From assembly GCA_014281115.1 (NCBI GenBank), contig JACONQ010000003.1:4402001-4466000 (forward strand): 64,000 bases of DNA, in the 5' to 3' direction. This stretch comes from Laburnicola sp. R22_1 (lineage: Eukaryota; Ascomycota; Dothideomycetes; Pleosporales; Didymosphaeriaceae). Under the pieces are notes generated by a model. The model searched no databases. It saw nothing but the letters and a program-made list of their open reading frames with translations, and was not told the DNA's origin. Both the position numbers and the translations under genes were made by a program. This document shows positions 48,090-59,090 of this stretch, in pieces; the first letter of the stretch is position 1; each line of letters starts with the position of its first letter.

Positions 48090-48382
48090 TGTCAAATATA
48101 CGGGTATTCTTGATGAGTTGAGATGGAAAAGTGGTGGGTTGATTGATTGATTGTGTGTGTTTTTGTCGGAGAAGCTCGGCTACCGCGAGAAGTAACTATC
48201 TAGTACTAAGCCGCACTAGTACTATTTAGACTAGTACAGGGGCAGTGTAAAACAGTAGTGCGCCAGCCTCCTTAGTGTATTTCACAGTGAAATCACTGTG
48301 ATTTACACTGATTACCACTGTAAGGGGCCATATGATCGTACACACCTACCCACTGGATTTCACAGTGACTGTCTATCTGACA
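48090..48382 (-). repeat. 5' LTR of F
   Basis: Appears identical to 42903-43195. It should hold the promoter; no TATA box was assigned with confidence. Confidence 0.95.
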
Positions 48383-48387
48383 CTAAG

Positions 48388-48433
48388 AAAAACTATCCGG
48401 TGGACTAATCTATCCGGGCTACTAATAGAATAT
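48388..48433 (-). repeat. Right terminal inverted repeat of O2
   Basis: Complement of the left end. Directly followed by a second copy of the same element end (48434-48561). Confidence 0.85.
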
Positions 48434-48561
48434 GTTAGTAGATTATTATAAGTTACTATAAAGTAATGTTAGTGATGGTCTATAATAAGTTATAAGGGAC
48501 CTCGAAGTTGCTAAGAAAAACTATCCGGCAGACTAATCTATTCAGGCTACTAATAGAATAT
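48434..48561 (+). mobile_element. Extra truncated right end of an O-family transposon
   Basis: About 82 bp of subterminal sequence (matching 42820-42902) followed by another 46-bp terminal repeat (48516-48561). It begins exactly where the O2 right end stops, so two right ends lie head to tail. Confidence 0.8.
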
Positions 48562-50635
48562 ATTAGTTAGACTATAGATTATAAGCTCTACCTACCTAGA
48601 AAGCTTACCTGCCCGCTTACTTAAGTAATTATATATAAGTAGAATCTAAAATAAATACACTTATATAAATAGACTTTTATAAATTAATACTATATAATAT
48701 AAAATTTCTATAAAACTAATAAACACCTAACCTATAAACTAACTTTGCTTGCCTAACTTATTAGTTATACTAATAAGTAGATAAGCTTCTTATAATTCTA
48801 TTATCGCTTTTTTTAAATTACTAAGCAGGGGGCTCTGCTTTTTTTATCATGTTATTTGAGATAAAAGCCTTTGTCGTACTACCCCTAGGTAGTTAATTTA
48901 ACGCCACACATTCTATTATAAATAACTACGTAATAGCGAGATGTCTATATAGTCCTTTAGGCTCTTCTTAGCTTCTTACTAGAAGTTACCTAATTAATAT
49001 TCTTATTCTCTTTACTACTATTCTTATTTGCCTTATTACTCTTTATTATATTTTACTAGAGGGTAGGCGTCTTCTAGACATACGTCCTTTTAAATACTTA
49101 ACTAGGTATAATTAGTATTTACGCAATAAGAAGTTAGGATAATCTAGATAACTTATAGAGAATCTAACCTATTTTATAGCGCTTATTAATATTAACTTAT
49201 AAGACGTTCTTTTTAAGTTATTATAGTTAAAGAGCTAAATAATATTTTTAAGTTAGTAATAACACCTTAATAGAAACAAATATAAATATTACAAGTAGGA
49301 AATATATCTTCTTTAGGCTAAATTTTCTAAAATTAATCTTCTAAGCCACTAGTAGGATAATACTATATTTGCTAAACGTAGTTAGTAAATATATTTTCTT
49401 TTCTCTTTAGAGTTTAATGCGTATTAAACTCTTAGATTCTCTTTATATACTATTAAGCTTAATTAGTAATAGCTTAGATAGACTGCATTATATAAACACT
49501 TATAAAGGAATAGTATAAGGCCTAGTACTAGAGTAATACTATCTTTTTAAATATTAGCATTCTACCTATAAATATTAAGAGGACTAAGCTACTAGACTTA
49601 TATTCTTATTATATTTATAGAGGATAGTGACACGCTACTTAGACCTATTAGGCATATTATTATTAGTAGGAAGTTTCTATAGCAAGTTAGTAGAAGCTTA
49701 GTCTAATTATGTAAATAGAAAGAAAGTAAGGATATATACTACGCTACTAGCGTAGTAAAAAAGTATTAGAGAGAGTTATATAGTGCGCCCTTCTTACTTA
49801 TCTATTAGTATACCTAAAAGTTACTCTTATAAAATATTTGTAATAGCCTATCTATAGTAATATTATATAGTAGAGTTAAAAAGAAGATATATTAAGGCAG
49901 GGCTATAGTAATACTATAATTACTCTACCTTAGTATATAGTACTACTATAAAAGGTAGAATTAAGAATATACTATACTTAGTTAGGTAAAGATATATTAT
50001 ATAAGGTTAAGTTAGCTATAAATTAGTTAGAATAAGCTATAAATAGAAACTAACTAGTATATTCTTAGGCAGGCTACTTTACTTATTTTTAAAGGCTACT
50101 ATAGCTTAGCTATACTAAATAGTAAGCTTAAGTTACTTATAAGTACGCTTTAGCTAAATTAGTATATTTGCGCTACTTATCCTAGCTATACTTTTATTTA
50201 CTATTATCTTCTTCTTTTCTTAGATACTAGTATAGTAGGCTACTTAGTATAGATATTTTTTTATAGTAAAAGAGTACTTAGCTTAAATATTTTAATTAGC
50301 ACAATATTATTCTTATTAAAGTTAAAGACTACTATACTATTTGCTAGCTCTAATAAGTTACTAAAATAGTTAGTTAGATTATTACTATATATATTAGCTA
50401 ATAGTCTTAATATCTAAAATATATAGAATAGTTTAGTATAGTTAAGGGGTAGATAAAAAGAATAAATAGAATTACTAACTTCAGCTTATATAGTAATTAT
50501 ATAAATAAAGTAAAAGGTAGGAATAAAGGTATAAACTATCTAATACTATAGTTTAGAATCTCTAGACTAAAGACTTACTAAAGACCTATAGAGCAGAAAA
50601 GCATAGTAGGCCTAAGAATAAAAAGAAAAGAAGAT
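48562..50635. other. Unassigned RIP-degraded sequence
   Basis: No open frame, no terminal repeats. A plus-strand reading between about 49420 and 50040 has hydrophobic runs across stops (for example LDLLGILLLVGSFYSKLVEA), too weak to name. Holds copy 4 of the ~120-bp repeat. Confidence 0.5.
48790..48910 (+). repeat. Copy 4 of the ~120-bp dispersed repeat
   Basis: Well preserved: 'actaagcagggggctctgc', T-run, 'catgttatttgagataaaag', 'acccctaggtagttaattt', 'aacgccaca'. Confidence 0.78.
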
Positions 50636-50714
50636 AGGAAAAGGAGGAAAAAGGAGGGAAGAAGAGAGAAGAAAAGGAAAGAGGAGGAAAGAGAAGAAAA
50701 GAAAAAAAAAGGGA
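50636..50714 (+). repeat. 79-nt uninterrupted homopurine tract
   Basis: Only A and G from 50636 to 50714 (aggaaaaggagg…), extending with single interruptions back to about 50616. Ends 54 bp before the G2 LTR. C-to-T change would act on the complementary strand but CpA is absent there, which may explain its survival. Confidence 0.9.
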
Positions 50715-50768
50715 TAAAAGTAGAAACTTAGTACCTATAAGGTATAAATAGAATATATTAAAGATTTT

Positions 50769-51161
50769 TGTTATATAGAGATTCTAACTAAGGTTAAGTC
50801 CGCACTATACATAGAGAGGAGTAAAATAGGAGGCACTAAAACCTAGTACCTAGCATATAGTAGTAGTAATACAATATATATAAAATACTAATAATTTTAT
50901 TATTAACTTTCTATATAGTAGTATTAGCAATAGTAGTTAATAGATAGTCTACTATCTAGCATAACTAAGTTATATATTATCTCTTAACTAGTAGACTATT
51001 AGAGAGCTGTAGTATACTATAGAGTTATAACTATAGAAGCAGTGTAGGCAATAGAACGCTTAACTATAGTTTAGTTATTACGCTTATAATCTAGTAGCTA
51101 TAGCGTAACTATAGTTTGCTATATATATAGCATATAAAGTCTGCCTACTTTTATAATATTA
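50769..51161 (+). repeat. LTR of element G2
   Basis: 393 bp, begins TGTTATATAGAG, ends ATATTA. Inverse copy of 3047-3442. Followed by sequence matching the leader of G1, so it is a 5' LTR in plus orientation. Confidence 0.65.
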
Positions 51162-52159
51162 GCGACGCCTAGTATACTAAATCTTTATCTCTTTATCTAT
51201 TATATTTAGCGACGTAATAACTACTTTCTAGCAATCTAATACTATATCTAAGTCTAATACCTATAGTAATATAGCTATTATTAAATTTAATGAGAGTATA
51301 AACAACTAGCTAAGCAAAGTTAAGAAAAATTTCTAGAGATTTAATAACCTTATACAACTAAAAGGATTGTTAAAGGGGCCTCTAGAGTTTATTTTTAAGT
51401 ACCCTATTAGTAATATCTTTAGGCTAATTTGCTACGCCTTATACCTTTAGATTCTAGAGTATAAGATACTTCTTTAGTACGTAGATATTAGTAGAGATAT
51501 AGCCTTTATAATATAATAACAGTATAATATAAAAATTATACTATAGAAGCTTAAAAATATAATTAAAAATAAAGGTAATAAGAACTATAAGGGTAAGGAC
51601 TAGAGTAAAGGAGAGAAAAAGTTTATTATAATATATAAGACGCTAGAGGTATAGTAGTATAAAAGCTTATTAAGATAGTAGTAAGTATCTAGGCTACTAT
51701 TAAGGTAGGAAACTATAACTAAGTAATAAGGGTAAGAGTAAGTGGCGGTAACGAGAGCATAGGGGAGATAGGTAATAGCAAGGTCCTATGGAAGTAGAAT
51801 ACAGCTTACTAGTTGCAAGGGGAAATCTACTATAAAAGAGAGTTAATAAAATAATTAGGTTAGTTGCTATTATAATTATTATTATTATTATAGCAAAAAA
51901 TATTATTAAAGAAATTATTAATTACGTAACATAGTGGTTAGTTAAATAGCTAGTCCAGAATTACATAATATTACAAATTAACCGCGGGGAGAAATAATAC
52001 ATAGAATATATATCTATTTACTATATATAAAATAAATAGCTATACTTTTTCTTTTAGCTAAAGTAAATAGTTCTAGTATTATAACTTAATTAGACTATAC
52101 TTTTATATAGATATATATAGTTATTGTCTATACACCGTATAGGCAAGGGCACCTAAGGG
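51162..52159 (+). pseudogene. Leader and possible Gag relic of G2
   Basis: About 51280-51520 reads, across stops, FNESINNxLSKVKKNF…LKGLLKGPLEFIFKYPISNIFRLICYAL, a Gag-like helical sequence; a basic, low-complexity part follows (51540-51850). I do not recognise the family beyond LTR retrotransposon. It is interrupted before any enzyme domain. No 3' LTR is in the window. Confidence 0.4.
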
Positions 52160-52290
52160 TGTTGAGGTTTTAATATTGCCGTACGATGGCATCACGTGGA
52201 GATTACGTGATGCCCGTGCGTCGCGGCCCGTACGCTGTAGGATTTTCTCCTTTCTATTCGCACCCTCTCTAGAGACAAGTAATTAATACT
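52160..52290. other. GC-rich island with a perfect hairpin
   Basis: An abrupt GC-rich, CpG-containing patch in AT-rich surroundings. 52188-52197 (GGCATCACGT) and 52205-52214 (ACGTGATGCC) are perfect inverted repeats with a 7-nt loop; CCGTACG occurs on both sides (about 52179 and 52228). It begins TGTTGAGG, so it could be the start of an LTR (of M), but no second copy was found. Confidence 0.5.
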
Positions 52291-52439
52291 AAGTTATTTT
52301 GTTATATTATTTTCTTTTCTCGTATAATCGCCCTATACACCCTCCACGCTTACTAGTATAGAGGATTAGAATTTAATGTCTATACAGCTAGCTATAGAGT
52401 ACCCATTTAACACTAATTAGTAGTTAATTAATTTTTAAC

Positions 52440-52830
52440 TGCAAATTAGCAAGAGTAAAGACAGATTACATAAGTTATTATTAGCTATACAATTTATTTT
52501 ACATACTCTATCCTCTATATATAAGAGGATAGTAGACTAAAAACTTTGTAAAGTTAGTAAGTAGATATTACTACTATATAAAACAAAGGAAGCAATTATA
52601 TAAGACGTTATTAGCTATATAATTTATTTTATTATACCCTATTCTTTGTATATAAGAGGATAGTAGATTAAACCTTTATAAAGTTAGTAAGTAGATATTA
52701 CTACTGTATAAAATATAGAAAGCAATTATATAAGATGTACAAAATCTATCCTTATCTATAGGGATAGTAGATTAACTCTTTTATTAAGTTAGTAAGTAGA
52801 TGTCGCTACTATATAAGATTTAAGAGGAGA
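52440..52830 (+). repeat. Tandem repeat, unit about 131 bp, about three copies
   Basis: 'aggatagtaga' starts near 52527, 52658 and 52762, each followed by 'aagttagtaagtagat' and 'ctactatataa' or similar. The first interval is 131 bp, the second 104 bp because of a deletion. It lies in the leader of the M gag-like relic. Confidence 0.75.
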
Positions 52831-52943
52831 TAGTATACTAAGCACACCACTAGTAACTATATAAAGACATAGTTAGATAATAACAAATTCTAATAAAGCG
52901 CGATCCTCTATATAACTAACCTATTAAACAAACTAGTCACGTA

Positions 52944-54766
52944 ATGCCTACCCCTACCACCTCGCAAAAAGCCTCCACTATCTTGCACAAAGTCCCCATC
53001 GCCTTATAAGATAATACTGATATGCCTAAGTATACTAGACTATATAATTAGTATGTTAAAGAAATAGGAATATTAGAGAAAACACTCTATAAGGGAATAA
53101 GACCTATATATTAGAATAATAAGATTAATATGGCAAATAATCCTTCTTAGTTAGAAATACAATTGTACGCAACATATACTATTACTAAGTATTATATATT
53201 ATACTTAAAAGGAACAGCTTTCTTAGAGTTATTCTAGAAAAACTTTAAAGGATGGGAAGAATACTACTTTTTAGAGTTAGGCCGTGCGTATAAGAGAGAC
53301 CTTATAGCAGTTCTAAGAGAAAAGGGCATTAAGCTAAGAACAGATACTAGAGCTATAAATACTAGCAAGCTATACAAAGTAGCCTAAGGTAATACAGATA
53401 CTACTTATATAACACTACCTTTGCTAGCTTACTTAACTCCTTGTACGCAAACACTAAGGCTAATCTTAAAGACACCTGAGCTAGTTAGGCTATCGCACGA
53501 ACCTAAATAGAGTAAGCCGCTACTACTATAGGCACCTACACAGCTATAAGTCCCTATAGATATTTTAAGAGAATCTTTATATAAGTACTAAAGACAATTC
53601 TATTTATATAAACAACTAAATAAACTACCACTCTTCGCACATAGTACCTAACTACTATTTCGCCTACCTACTCGCGATTATTAAACGCCGTATAGAATAG
53701 AGTCACTACTAGTTAAACGCGAATTATAGGCACTATACTAATCTACACAGACTAAGCCTATGCTATAATCTAATCTGTACAAGCTTCTACCTAAGCATAA
53801 CCTACGTTCTTGGAGAATTCTAGCTAATAAGATAATCTAATTTTAAAAGGCATAAAACAAAAATAATAACTATACTAGAGCTCTATATAATATTTTAGTA
53901 GATAAGACTAGGATCTTTATAGATCTATACAGACGCCTAGATATTGCTAAGGATTAATACCTAGACATCTTTCTAGATATTCTTACTAGCCGTGCGGCAC
54001 AGTATTACCTCTATACTATCTATTCTAGACAATTGTGGAAGTGCTTATACAAAGCACTTAATAGTTACTTTAATACTACTATTAACTATAACTAGTATTA
54101 AACAGACTAGACCACAATGACTTTCGTACAATACTAGCGCAAGAACCCTAATAAGAGTCTACACAAAGTCCTAGAGGTAATAATTAATAGGCTTACCCTC
54201 GTACAGAGAGTATTAGGTGCAGACTTTGCTAGAGAAATTCCTTTCTATACTACTGTTATATAAGCATGCTATAAACACCTAGAGCTAGAGTAGACTATAT
54301 TTACCTCTAAGTCTACCTATAAAGCTCTATTTGCTAATCTCTATATATTAATCTAAGTTATAATTAATTGCCAATCTAATTAGCACTTATAAGAGACTAA
54401 TACATACTATACTAATTGTAAATATAACTTTTTCACACAAAGAGGCAGACTACTAGTCTCTTATAGACAAGAATTTCGCGGACGATTTGTACTATTATTA
54501 TTGCAATTTAGATTCTAATTAAATAATATTTATATAAGACTAAAGAAGTGTTTTGTGTGCTATAAGAAAGGTTATTAGTCTTTTAACTATCTGCGTAATA
54601 AGCGTACCTGCGTAATAAGGTAGTATATTACCTTCTATAAAGAGTATAATAATAAAACGCCTTCGTACAAAACTATTCAGTCCTATATTTAGGACATAGA
54701 AGAGTATAATAATAAGGAACCTACTTTGCACAAAGAAGAGGAGTAGAGTGAAGATAATAAAGATAG
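52944..54766 (+). pseudogene. Gag-like relic M
   Basis: From ATG 52944 one frame can be followed across RIP stops: MPTPTTSQKASTILHKVPIAL…, GTAFLELF..NFKGWEEYYFLELGRAYKRDLIAVLREKGIKLRTDTRA, and later ILTSRAAQYYLYTIYSRQLW. Near 54550 a zinc-knuckle-like CFVCYKKGY.SFNY is seen, then an acidic end (KEEE.SEDNKDS). This fits the Gag of a fungal LTR element, family not identified. It is cut at 54766 by the LTR of K. Confidence 0.55.
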
Positions 54767-54943
54767 TGTAAGACTGCCGCATGGCTATATGGTCGGTTCT
54801 TAGTCACATGACCTCGGCCGGAATAACCTTATGCCTAGCCTCACCCATACACCTTCAGGCCCTCGGTTCTATATAGGAATGACACACCTCTTTTCTTATG
54901 ATTAACCTATATCACTATAAATTACTGTGATCTCTACTATCTT
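54767..54943 (+). repeat. Probable 5' LTR of K
   Basis: Begins TGTAAGACTGCC; contains CTATATAGG (about 54870), a TATA-box candidate. It ends just before the primer-binding site. Only one copy is in the window, so the ends are inferred. Confidence 0.55.
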
Positions 54944-54945
54944 AT

Positions 54946-54960
54946 AGTTATGAGCCTAGC
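54946..54960 (+). other. Probable primer-binding site of K
   Basis: 'agttatgagcctagc' resembles GGTTATGAGCC, the complement of the anticodon loop of tRNA-iMet (CUCAUAA), as used by Drosophila copia. It differs from the tRNA-Lys-like site of the other copia elements here. Confidence 0.55.
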
Positions 54961-55191
54961 ACAACGCTTATTGCGCACCCTCTAAAACTCCTTACTAGTT
55001 AGTTCTGCTACCACATTATCGCTCGCACGGACTAGAGTAGAGTTTTCATAATAATAACGCAAAAAGTCATTTGTAAAACCATAATTATAGTCACTATAAA
55101 TCACTATAAAACACTATAAGACTCCGAATTATAACAAAAAGCCCACACTAGTAGCCAAACACGCGAAAAGTCATTGCAAACGCGTCATAAT

Positions 55192-55260
55192 GGCAACGCC
55201 AAAGGACGAAAAAGTTATACTAAAAGGGATGGATAACTTTAAACCATAAGCTAGCGCATA
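55192..55260 (+). pseudogene. Gag of K, N-terminal fragment
   Basis: ATG 55192, MATPKDEKVILKGMDNFKP, one stop (TAA, Trp expected), then the H insertion. If H, I and J are removed and one TA is kept, the frame joins to the downstream gag sequence. Confidence 0.75.
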
Positions 55261-55262
55261 TA

Positions 55263-55331
55263 GTGTCCGAACACATAGGGTTTCCGAACACCACGCCACA
55301 ACACCACACCTGCAGAAAACACGCGATATCT
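55263..55331 (+). repeat. Left terminal inverted repeat of H
   Basis: CCGAACAC occurs at 55267-55274 and 55284-55291, 17 bp apart. Confidence 0.9.
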
Positions 55332-55350
55332 CTCCACAACGCTCATCAAT

Positions 55351-56931
55351 ATAGACGCCCGCGAGGTTGCTATACAATCCGCTATCAACGATCTTAATAC
55401 AGGTCTTTATACTAGCCAGCGCACCGCTGCGAAGGCGTACAGTATCCCTTTATCAACGCTGCACGGTCGACTACGTGGCGCAACAAACAGCGCACTCAGC
55501 CATTAGCATTAACAGCGGCTAACTCCTCTACAGGAGGATTTTCTAGTAGACTAGATCCTTAAAGAAGACGCACGCGCCTACCCTCCCTTACACACTCGCG
55601 CGCGAGAAATAGCGAATCAAATTCTGCATATAAATGGCGACAACTAGCCTATTGGCAAGCTCTGGCTCTCACACTTCCTCTAGCGCCAGCCACGCGTTGC
55701 CTCTGTAGTTAGCAGAAAGCTAGAGGCTCAGAGAGCTGATGCAGCAACACTAGAGCAGCTACGCGCGTTCCTAGAGCTCTATAAGCAGACTCAACAGCGG
55801 CTTAACATACAGGCAGAGAATACATACAATATAGATAAGACTAGCGTTGCTCTAGGGGTATATACTAACACTAGAGTACTCTCTAGTAGTTAGAAAAAAA
55901 AGGCTTACATTCAGTCTCTAGAGAATTACGAGTAGGTCTCTATAATCGAGTGCGTATTAGCGACAGGGCAGAAACTACGCTGCGCAGTTATCTTCAAAGG
56001 CCAGAGCCTACAGACTACCTAGTTCCTAGCCAAATCTGTGCCTAGCTAGCTCTATACAACCTCTAAGAACGGATAGACGTTAAAAGTAATAGGTGCTGAG
56101 TGGCTACAGCGTATATTCATACCTAAGACAGCTATAGGTAATGGCTAGTACCGCCTTCTTATCCTCAACAGTCACAGCAGCCATATTAATATAGACTTCC
56201 TTTAGCTCTGCAAGCAGCATCAAATCGAGCTCCTATACCTACCTGCGCATACCTCGCACGTCCTATAGCCTCTAGATCTCGCTCCTTTCTCTGTGATCAA
56301 GTCTAGTTACAGACGTCAGATCTAGGAGCTCGCATCACTCGACAACGCTGCGCCTATTAAGAAGAAGCGCTTTATCACCTGCTATCATTAAGCTAGGGAG
56401 GAAGGCTTCACAGAGCGTGTGATTCGAGCTAGCTGGCAGGTATCTAGTATCTGCCCATTCAACATCAATCACGTGCTCAGCTCATCGCAGGTCTCTCAGA
56501 GGCCTACTACGCCTACACGTCAGCAGCAGCCTCAGCAGCAGCTCCAGAGCTTCCTCTCGACTCCCTAGGGCCCTCACGATCTCTATATAGCGCAGCGCAG
56601 CGTCCAGAGCGTCGAGAATCTAGGTCGTACAACCCAGCTGCTCCTACAGAAAGCAGGTAAGGCTCTAGCAGCTGCAAATACTAGAGCTGCAGGCCTAGAA
56701 GCAGAGAAAAGACGCCTTAAGCAGCAGCTAGAGATATCTACCTCTCAGCGTCAGCGTAAGCGCGTTCGAGTAGACCCAAATCAACGCTTTGCAGAGGTAG
56801 AGAGTATCAGGGAGGCTATACGCGCAGCTAAGGCTTTAGCAGTTCAACCACGTAGATCTACTATATTAAGCACCTTAGAAATAGCTGCTATAGCTACAGC
56901 AGCTGCAGCGCTTAAATCTATGTGTAGTTAA
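55351..56931 (+). pseudogene. Pogo/Fot (DDE_1) transposase relic of H
   Basis: 526 codons in one frame from ATA 55351 (a mutated ATG) to TAA 56929. N-terminal Psq-type helix-turn-helix (AAKAYSIPLSTLHGRLRG), CENP-B-type DNA-binding domain (PLQEDFLVDxILKEDARAYPPLHTRAREIAN), DDE domain (AENTYNIDKTSVALGV, LLILNSHSSHINIDFL, LYLPAHTSHVLxPLDLAPF). First Asp residue 162 and third Asp 309 are kept, but the second is Asn 273. A Gln-rich linker (TPTRQQQPQQQLQ) and a coiled coil follow. About a dozen TAG/TAA stops, mostly at Trp or Gln. Cut-and-paste enzyme by family, now inactive. Confidence 0.9.
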
Positions 56932-56955
56932 TAGCAATTATAAGTAGCGTTACTA

Positions 56956-57024
56956 AGATATCGCGTGTTTTCTGCAGGTGTGGTGTTGTGGCGCAGTGTT
57001 CGAAAACCCTATGTGTTCGGACAC
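56956..57024 (-). repeat. Right terminal inverted repeat of H
   Basis: Complement of 55263-55331 with few differences; ends GTTCGGACAC before TA. Confidence 0.9.
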
Positions 57025-57026
57025 TA

Positions 57027-57074
57027 CTGTGTCCGTGCACTCAACGCCCGGATTCAGTCAACGCCCCGCTGAAC
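57027..57074 (+). repeat. Left terminal inverted repeat of I
   Basis: TCAACGCCC at 57041-57049 and 57058-57066, 17 bp apart. Complement at 59091-59138. Confidence 0.88.
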
Positions 57075-57115
57075 GCAAACCACCCCAAATTTCAACACGC
57101 CATAACGCCACCAAT

Positions 57116-58995
57116 ATGAGCTCAATTAAGGCTGCAATTAAAGAAATAGAATCGTTAAGGTTAGAAGAATCTTTCTCTTATACTAAGATCGCTAGCAAGC
57201 ATGGCGTTGATCGAAGTACGCTGTCGCGAAGGCACTAAGCGATTCAAACGACGCGTGCAACTGCGGGGTTTAACCGACAGAAACTCAGTCCCTAACAAGA
57301 GCAGGAGCTTGTACAATACATTGAAGGGCTTACAGCGCGTCACTTGCCACCCACAAGAGAGATGATACGAAATTTCGCGTTAACAATAGCTAAGGAGCTA
57401 GTAAGCGAGAGCTGGGTTACTCGCTTCATCAACCGACACAACATCCATCTAATCTCTCAATGGGCAGCTGGTATGGACAGCAATCGCCACCAAGCCGACT
57501 TAGGGGATAAATACAGCCTGTATTTTGATCTCCTAGGTGCCAAAATTAAGAAATATGACATTAAGCCTCGTCACACGTATAATATGGATAAAAAAGGCTT
57601 CTTAATTAGTATCACTAGCCGATCAAAACGAGTGTTCAGCAGACGAATGTGGGAGAATAAGGAGGTTATAGCATCTCTCCAAGATAGCTCTTATAAATAG
57701 ATTACCCTCCTAGCGTGTGTTTGCGCTAATAAATTAGCCTTGCTGCCAAGCCTTATCTATTAGGCTACTAACAAGGCTATATAATCAAGCTGGGTAGAGG
57801 ATATTAAGGCAGGAGAGCACTTAGTACATATTTCCTCGTCGCCTTCAGGCTAGACAAACAACAATATTGGCCTTGCCTGGCTTGAATAGGTGTTTAATCG
57901 CTACACCAAGGCAAAAGCTTAACAGTCTTACTAGTTACTTATCCTTAATAGCCATGGATCTTACGTTACTATGAATTTTATCGACTATTGCGACCGTAAC
58001 AGGATACTCCTAGCCATCTTCCCCCCTTATTTAACCCACACGCTTTAGCCACTTAATGTAGTTCTATTTAAGCCTCTATTAACTGCGTACTTAAAGGAGC
58101 TATCAGATCACCTCCACTAGAGCCAGGGACTCCTCCCTATTAAGAAAGGGGACTTCTTCCCTCTATTTTGGGAGGCCTAGACAAGCTCTTTTAAGAAGGA
58201 GACAATACTTAAGTCTTTTAAAGCAACAGGCATATCACTATTCAACCCAGAGGTTATACTTAAAAGGTTTACCAACACTACCCTAGATGAGCAGGAATCG
58301 CGAGAGAGCTCTACATTAGTACTTAGCGGATCTAACTAGCGTAAACTAGACCGCCTTATACAATCCGCAGTAGAAGATTAGAGTAGTAAGGACGCGCAGA
58401 AGCTTAGCCGCTCACTCCACCACATCTTAGTTCAAAATAAGTTACTTTACTATAAGATTACTGGGTTAAGAGAGGCTCTTACTATAAAAAAGAAGCACAA
58501 GAAGAAGGGAAAACCTCTAGATCTGCAACAACGTTAAGAGTACTATAGGGGGCGGTTTTCTAGTCACTAAGGAAGGTTAGGGAGGCTCGCGTACGTCAGT
58601 CTGTAAAGGAACAAGAGGAGAAGGAGCAGAAGCTTTAAAAAGCTAAGAAGGCTGAGTTAAAGAAGGCAGCTAAGCTATGCAAGGAGAAAATTGCAGAGGA
58701 GAAGCGTGTGGCAAGGGAGGCAGCTAAGGTAGCTAAGGAGAAGGAGAAGGCTAAGAAGGCAGCAAAGCGTGCTTACTAGAGAAAAGCTCGCGACAATACA
58801 AAAGCTCTATAATCTACCTAAAAGGGTAAGAGAAAGGCCTCGCAGCTATCTATATAGAGCAACAAGCGTTAGAAACGCGTAGTTAATACTATAACTACTT
58901 AGGAGGCTTTAGGTGCCGCATTAGTAGCTCTACCTAAGACTACGCGATACGGCTGTAACGTTAAGCTTCCAAGTAAATATAAGTAGCACAGGTGA
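57116..58995 (+). pseudogene. Pogo/Fot (DDE_1) transposase relic of I
   Basis: ATG 57116 (MSSIKAAIKEIESLRLEESFSYTKIASKHGVDRSTLSRRH). The Psq-type helix-turn-helix is followed by a CENP-B-type domain (LSPxQEQELVQYIEGLTARHLPPTREMIRNFA…) and the DDE core. Asp 158 (TYNMDKKGF) is kept; residues 278 (ILNSHGSY) and 314 (PLNVVLFKP) are Asn instead of Asp. The C-terminus is a Lys/Ala/Glu-rich coiled coil; a 1-nt deletion near 58553, relative to J, shifts the frame before it. The open stretch 57344-57700 is the best-kept part. Stops are mainly TAG/TAA. Confidence 0.9.
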
Positions 58996-59090
58996 ATCGC
59001 AAGCATTAAAATAGTACTCTACTACAAAATCTTGTAATAATAGCGATTTTGTGTGGCTCTGCAGCCTTATTTTAGTTAAGCTGCTATGGT

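Larger units (their letters stand above)
42903..48382 (-). mobile_element. Ty1/copia retrotransposon F, nearly intact, nested in O2
   Basis: 293-bp LTRs at 42903-43195 and 48090-48382 that appear identical base for base; target duplication CTAAG (42898-42902 and 48383-48387). On the minus strand: 5' LTR, primer-binding site, gag (420 codons), TGA-CTAG, pol (1,178 codons), purine tract, 3' LTR, 5,480 bp in all. Base composition is far less TpA-rich than in the surroundings. It is the youngest insertion seen here; only three stops interrupt pol. Confidence 0.95.
40765..48433 (+). mobile_element. Fot/pogo-like DNA transposon O2, interrupted by copia element F
   Basis: 46-bp terminal inverted repeats at 40765-40810 and 48388-48433, same as O1. 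The transposase relic matches O1 closely but is more mutated. F is inserted in the 3' noncoding part at 42902/48383, with CTAAG duplicated. F is inside O2 and far less mutated, so O2 was mutated before F arrived. Confidence 0.88.
55263..57024 (+). mobile_element. Pogo/Fot-like DNA transposon H
   Basis: 1,762 bp between TA dinucleotides (55261-55262 and 57025-57026). 69-bp terminal inverted repeats, 55263-55331 and 56956-57024, begin GTGTCCGAACAC. The TA at its right end is also the left TA of element I. Carries one transposase relic. Confidence 0.9.

Noticed and set aside
49420..50040. Transporter-like host gene
   Set aside because: Hydrophobic strings appear across many stops, but AT-rich mutated DNA gives such runs by chance and no family motif was seen.
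54540..54782. Minus-strand 80-codon frame with hydrophobic runs
   Set aside because: Antisense of the Gag-like relic M; hydrophobicity follows from A/T-rich complement of charged codons.
54540..55377. Membrane-protein or host genes in the small minus-strand frames
   Set aside because: Short, antisense to LTR and gag sequence, no conserved motif.
56978..57115. Longer N-terminus for the I transposase
   Set aside because: It would begin in the right end of H, a different element.
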